Source: Pseudomonadota bacterium
GTDB taxonomy: Bacteria > Pseudomonadota > Gammaproteobacteria > Burkholderiales > Thiobacillaceae
Length of the DNA: 6,343 nt
NCBI GenBank assembly: GCA_021836225.1
Contig: JAKBJA010000071.1
Span: 1 to 6,343 of the forward strand
Reading direction: 5' to 3'
Position numbers and translations under genes: made by a program. Each line of letters opens with the position of its first letter. The first letter of the stretch is position 1. Below, piece by piece: positions 5,384 to 6,343 of this stretch. The notes beneath the pieces are model-generated. The model had not been told where the DNA came from, did not search any database, and was given only the letters and a program-made list of their open reading frames with translations.

Positions 5384-6343
5384 ATGACCACACCTTTGCT
5401 CGACACCATTCATACCCCTACCGACCTGCGCGCGCTCGCGCCCGCCGAGTTGCCGAAGCTGGCGGCCGAACTGCGGGAATTCCTGGTGAACTCGGTCGCC
5501 CATACCGGTGGTCATCTGGCCTCGAACCTGGGCGCGGTGGAACTGACCCTGGCGCTGCATTACGTGTTCGACACCCCGCACGACCGCATCGTGTGGGATG
5601 TCGGCCACCAGAGTTACGCCCACAAGATTCTCACCGGCCGCCGCGACGCGATGACCGGCTTGCGCCAAGCCGGCGGCATCGCCGGATTTCCGCGCCGTGC
5701 CGAGAGCGAATTCGATGCCTTCGGCACCGGCCATTCCAGCACCTCGATCTCGGCCGCACTCGGCATGGCCGAGGCTTTCCACCAACTGGGATCCGACCAG
5801 CGCGCCGTGGCGGTCATCGGCGACGGCGCGATGACCGCCGGCATGGCCTTCGAGGCGCTCAACAACGCCGGCGCCACCGACCTGCCGCTCCTGGTGGTGC
5901 TGAACGACAACGACATGTCGATCTCGCCCAACGTTGGCGCCCTGAACAACTACCTGGCGCGCCTGATGTCGGGCAGGTTTTATGCGGCCGCCCGCCGTGC
6001 CGGTGAAAAAGTGCTGTCCGTCGCACCGCCGATCCGCGAGCTCGCCAAGCGCGCCGAAGAGCACATGAAGGGCATGGTGACGCCGGGTACGCTGTTCGAG
6101 GAATTCGGCTTCAACTACATCGGCCCGATCGACGGTCATGACCTCGACGTGCTGCTGGATACGCTCTCCAATATCAAGCAACTCAGCGGTCCGCAGTTTC
6201 TGCATATCGTGACCAAGAAAGGCAAGGGTTACGAACCCGCCGAAACCAACCCCTGCCTGTACCACGGCGTGTCGCGCTTCGACCCTGCTTCAGGGATGGC
6301 CGAAAAAACCGGCGGCAAGCCCACCTACACCCAGGTGTTCGGC
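5384..6343 (+). CDS. dxs: 1-deoxy-D-xylulose-5-phosphate synthase, N-terminal part (runs off the window)
   Basis: The frame from ATG 5384 stays open to the last base, giving 320 codons with no stop. Full-length enzymes are about 620 residues, so roughly half is present. Dxs condenses pyruvate and glyceraldehyde 3-phosphate, with thiamine diphosphate and Mg2+, to DXP, the first and often flux-controlling step of the MEP pathway. Visible signatures are [20 protein letters not shown] (39-58), [15 protein letters not shown] (72-86), the [14 protein letters not shown] block (116-129), and the ThDP/Mg motif [15 protein letters not shown] (147-161) with its paired NDNDMSIS (174-181). [11 protein letters not shown] (243-253) and VTKKGKGY (276-283) follow. 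It begins 1 bp after the ispA stop, and a weak GGA at 5372-5374 precedes the start. No damage is seen in the visible half. Confidence 0.97.
   Translation, partial: MTTPLLDTIHTPTDLRALAPAELPKLAAELREFLVNSVAHTGGHLASNLGAVELTLALHYVFDTPHDRIVWDVGHQSYAHKILTGRRDAMTGLRQAGGIAGFPRRAESEFDAFGTGHSSTSISAALGMAEAFHQLGSDQRAVAVIGDGAMTAGMAFEALNNAGATDLPLLVVLNDNDMSISPNVGALNNYLARLMSGRFYAAARRAGEKVLSVAPPIRELAKRAEEHMKGMVTPGTLFEEFGFNYIGPIDGHDLDVLLDTLSNIKQLSGPQFLHIVTKKGKGYEPAETNPCLYHGVSRFDPASGMAEKTGGKPTYTQVFG

Noticed and set aside
5243..6265. 340-codon open frame on the minus strand opposite ispA and dxs
   Set aside because: It is antisense to two well-conserved genes with intact motifs. Its composition (rich in G, A, V, R, Q and H) is what the complement of GC-rich coding sequence gives, and no family is recognisable.

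Overview
The window is a gene-dense, GC-rich stretch of ordinary bacterial chromosome. Gene content and protein style (a thioredoxin-TPR chaperedoxin, a DUF3025 protein, a stand-alone Rieske oxygenase divergent from xseB-ispA-dxs) suggest a betaproteobacterium, perhaps of the Nitrosomonadales/Rhodocyclales type. This is inferred from recalled protein resemblance, not from a search. I see no mobile element, CRISPR array, tRNA, rRNA or prophage.

Layout. Bases 1-36 look like the tail of an upstream gene whose stop overlaps the next start (TGATG). A plus-strand pair follows: a CnoX/YbbN-like thioredoxin-fold TPR protein (36-899) and a DUF3025 protein (896-1636) that starts at TTG and overlaps it by 4 bp. 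This pair meets a minus-strand group tail to tail, with stop codons overlapping at 1633-1636. Read in its own direction, the minus-strand group is a Rieske non-haem iron oxygenase alpha subunit (4066-2954), an intrinsic terminator (2936-2908), an EamA/DMT permease (2895-2029) and a SpoIIAA-like STAS-fold protein (2001-1633). A 196-bp divergent control region (4067-4262) separates this group from the plus-strand operon xseB-ispA-dxs. The dxs gene runs off the right edge and about half of it is present.

Function. dxs makes 1-deoxy-D-xylulose 5-phosphate, the entry step of the MEP isoprenoid pathway. ispA condenses the resulting C5 units to farnesyl diphosphate. xseB encodes the small subunit of exonuclease VII and is a common operon partner of these two genes. 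The three are packed with an 8-bp overlap and a 1-bp gap, which indicates co-transcription. The left pair probably serves protein quality control (the chaperedoxin) plus an uncharacterised function. The Rieske enzyme has all its iron ligands, but no reductase or ferredoxin partner is in view, so its substrate is unknown.

I found no clear new multi-gene system. The points most worth a second look are the divergent control region with two extended -10 elements and a structured leader, the lone Rieske oxygenase with a glutamate at the inter-centre bridge position, the degenerate AGPC active site of the chaperedoxin, and the terminator placed almost on top of the permease start.
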